From: Chromera velia
Taxonomy: Eukaryota; Sar; Chromeraceae
Length of the DNA stretch: 15,224 nucleotides
Direction of reading: 5' to 3'
Assembly (NCBI GenBank): GCA_018398765.1
Contig: JAHBMJ010002091.1
Location: forward strand, 7,501-22,724
Numbering within the stretch: the first letter of the stretch is position 1; every line of letters begins with the position of its first letter. The notes beneath the pieces are model-generated. The model was given only the letters and a program-made list of their open reading frames with translations, did no database searches and was not told the DNA's origin. The translations under genes and the position numbers were made by a program. Positions 13,340 through 15,224 of this stretch are shown here, piece by piece.

Positions 13340-13600
13340 AGACATCAACGAATGAACGGCACCCGGTCAGACCTATCAGAGGGAGATGCCTGCCGGTACA
13401 CCGTCTGGCTCCACGCAAATGCATGCGCAGAGACGGCTGGCTCCACCAAGGCCGCCATCCAGGGCTCCCATCATCTTCCGTGCTGTGAGGGGGAGGGGCG
13501 ATACCCAGAGAACCCAGAGGGCCTCCAAAGCACCGGTATCCCCCTGCAGGGAGAAGATGTAGAACGGACACCAAGACATACACACCTATTATACGGGCTG
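13340..13600. other. GC-richer block open on both strands; coding status unclear
   Basis: On the plus strand a frame from ATG at 13352 gives peptide such as DLSEGDACRYTVWLHANA and AETAGSTKAAIQGSHHLP. On the minus strand the frame 13585-13376 gives ARKMMGALDGGLGGASRL. Neither has a recognisable motif or clean splice sites, so I make no gene call. Confidence 0.18.
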
Positions 13601-13889
13601 TCCCCTCGTTTTTTCTCTTTTTTTCTTTCTCGTTCAACAGACATCTCTTCCAAGATTTCTTCTCTCTTTACTCCTCCTCTACTCGTTCTCTCTCTGCCTT
13701 TTCTAGTCTCTTTTTCTCAAAGGAGGAAACCAGGGATAACCCGAAACGTTTCAAAGCAGCAGAAAGAAACGAGAAGGAGATAACGAATGAAGGTGCCCCC
13801 TCGTGCGCTTGTGCTCTCAGCCACACGAGGGGTCTGACTCCCAAGCCATGCGCAAAACAAAGCCAAGAGAAGCCGCGAGTGAAGAAAGG

Positions 13890-14066
13890 TCACTCTTCCA
13901 AAGGGAGTTCCACAAGTTCCGAATGCACAGCATGTGCAGTGCTCGACTTGTCGTTCTTGCAGTCCGTCTCTTTGGCGCTCAGCTTTGCAATGAGCTCAAT
14001 CCTTCCCCCAAGTTCAGTGCAGGGGCGCAAGGGCAGTCCCAGGCAGTCGTGGGCACGCGTAGGCAT
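13890..14066 (-). CDS. Candidate small minus-strand frame, 58 codons, unrecognised
   Basis: ATG at 14066-14064, TGA at 13892-13890; the frame stays open some 14 codons further upstream. The peptide starts MPTRAHDCLGLPLRPC and includes ELGGRIELIAKLSAKETDCK and HAVHSELVELPLEE, an acidic and well-mixed composition that looks more coding than the overlapping plus-strand frames (13803-14126 and 13879-14121). No RNA-processing signals or neighbours support it. It may be an exon, a small gene or a transposon-derived fragment. Confidence 0.3.
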   Translation of the reverse strand: MPTRAHDCLGLPLRPCTELGGRIELIAKLSAKETDCKNDKSSTAHAVHSELVELPLEE

Positions 14067-14126
14067 AAACGCATGGCGGCGGCAATCAAGCAGTCCTCTG
14101 TCTGCGTCTCAATGTGGCTAACATAG

Positions 14127-14550
14127 GGGGAGGCAATCGACTTCGAGTTCTCATTGATAGAAGGGCTCGGCCGTCTTCAAGAACTGACTGTACTGACAAT
14201 TGAAACTTTTGTACTGGAAAGTGACTTTAAAAAATTTAGTTTTTAAAACATTAAAATAGATAGTTTAACCTTTAAACTCATTGATTTTCATAATTTATTT
14301 AAGACTATTTAAGCTTAGCAAGATGTTTAAAAAATGAAATAAAAAAATGTATATATAGAGTATATATTTTTTCAAAACCATAAATTGTCTCAGACTGGTA
14401 CCTATCATCGTAAATTAACGCTAAGACGAAAACACAATAAAGAATGTATCTGAATGGCTCTGAATCAATCCGATTGAAGCATTTCTTCTCATGATCATAA
14501 CTGTTTTGTTTTCAATTCATATGAGGCACTGCTCAACGGCGGGCGTGTCA
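14127..14550. other. AT-rich spacer; no gene seen
   Basis: TTTAAA-rich sequence with a short TATA run (about 14349-14370). No frame, RNA gene or matching inverted repeats found. It resembles the AT-rich zones of the 4288-7038 segment only in composition. Confidence 0.4.
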
Positions 14551-14556
14551 GAGGCA

Positions 14557-14576
14557 GGGGGGGGGGGGGGGGGGGG
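14557..14576 (+). repeat. Run of 20 consecutive G
   Basis: Uninterrupted homopolymer preceded by GAGGCA and followed by CATC. Its length is likely to vary or be misread. Confidence 0.95.
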
Positions 14577-14730
14577 CATCTCAGTATATATCAAACATGC
14601 ACGCCCGTAAACACCACCTGCAGAAATATGTGCACACAAACAGAAAGTCAGTCGAATCGCCAGAATACACATAAAAGCATGCATGCAAACATAACCTGTA
14701 TCTTTAATTTGCATCAGAATGATACATAAA

Positions 14731-15224
14731 AGTAGGAAGACCGAAATTGGGAAAGCAATCGGACAGGCAGGAAGGCCGAAATCGGAAAGGCAATCAAGCG
14801 GGCAGGAAGGCCGAAATTGGAAGGCAGTCAGGCCGCCAAGAAGACCGAAATTGGGGAAGGCCATCGGGCAAGCAGGATGACCAAAATTAGGAAGCGTTAG
14901 GAGGATTCCGAAACTTGGGTGGGAAGGAAGGCCGAAATAGGGAAGGCAATCAGGCAGGCAGGAAAGCCGAAATTGGGAAGGCAACCAGATAAGCAGGAAG
15001 GCCGAAATTGCGAAGTCAGTCAGGCAGACAGAAAGGCCAAAATTTGGAAAGCATTGAGGTAGACAGAAAAACTGAAATTTGGAGGGCAGTCAGGCAGGCA
15101 AGAAGGCCAAAATCGGAAAGCAGTCAGCATGGCAGGAATGCAAAACTCTGGAAGGCAGTCAGGCAGGCAAGAAGGCTGAAATTGGGAAGGCAATCGGGCA
15201 GGCAGGAAGACCAAAATTGGGAGC
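14731..15224. repeat. 35-bp minisatellite array, ~14 copies, running off the window end
   Basis: Each unit carries GAAATTGGGAAGGCA followed by a stretch ending GGCAGGAAGGCC. Most copies are 35 bp; a few are shortened, at about 14884-14935. Copies differ by scattered substitutions, so the array is not freshly amplified. The minus strand stays open through much of it (14517-14984 and 15020-15214, rich in LPACLPDCLP and FGLP), but a 35-bp unit shifts frame at each copy, so a real repeat protein is unlikely. Inside the unit, a GGCA/GGAA tetranucleotide theme suggests it grew from a microsatellite. Confidence 0.92.

Noticed and set aside
14517-15214. Repeat protein with LPACLPDCLP-type units on the minus strand
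   Set aside because: The 35-bp unit is not a multiple of three, so the peptide changes register each copy, and the open frame breaks between 14984 and 15020.

Overview
The window is eukaryotic nuclear DNA. Coding is broken into short exons bounded by GT-AG introns. Nearly every intron and spacer is packed with microsatellites such as (TG)n, (CT)n, (CCAT)n and (GGAA)n, and no operons, Shine-Dalgarno sites or prokaryotic features are visible. A protist with repeat-rich introns fits best. My low-confidence guess is an alveolate such as a chromerid or a coccidian relative; the sequence alone does not settle the species.

Layout. (1) About 15-3719, plus strand: the 3' part of a seven-exon gene for a GT61/DUF563-type glycosyltransferase. 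Its 5' end lies outside the window. Every exon junction keeps phase, and the joined peptide shows the family's N-Y-Y-H-F, R-x-x-x-N and G-x-x-G-A-A-L landmarks, but the usual His of the HG motif is Glu. (2) 4028-4270: a small inverted-repeat element with an internal 33-bp periodicity and an open minus-strand frame. (3) 4288-7038: an AT-rich segment bounded by matching 39-bp inverted repeats. It encloses an unrecognised spliced minus-strand gene, one intron of which is expanded by a roughly 600-bp CCAT array. (4) 7712-7981, minus: the last exon of an unrecognised gene. (5) 8433-10574, minus: a complete three-exon glutathione S-transferase-like gene (338 residues), whose second intron holds a roughly 365-bp GGAA polypurine tract. 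(6) 10575-14500: mostly spacer with a few ambiguous open frames; the best is a 58-codon minus-strand frame at 13890-14066. (7) 14557-14576: a run of 20 G, then 14731 to the window end: a 35-bp minisatellite that runs off the edge.

The genes show no obvious pathway link: a secretory-pathway-type glycosyltransferase, a thioredoxin-fold GST and two orphan genes. The glycosyltransferase gene and the orphan gene at 4833-6272 are convergent; the orphan, the terminal exon at 7712 and the GST are all on the minus strand. The items most worth a second look are the TIR-bounded segment carrying a spliced gene, the His-to-Glu change in the glycosyltransferase, and a G-quadruplex motif sitting on one of its splice donors.
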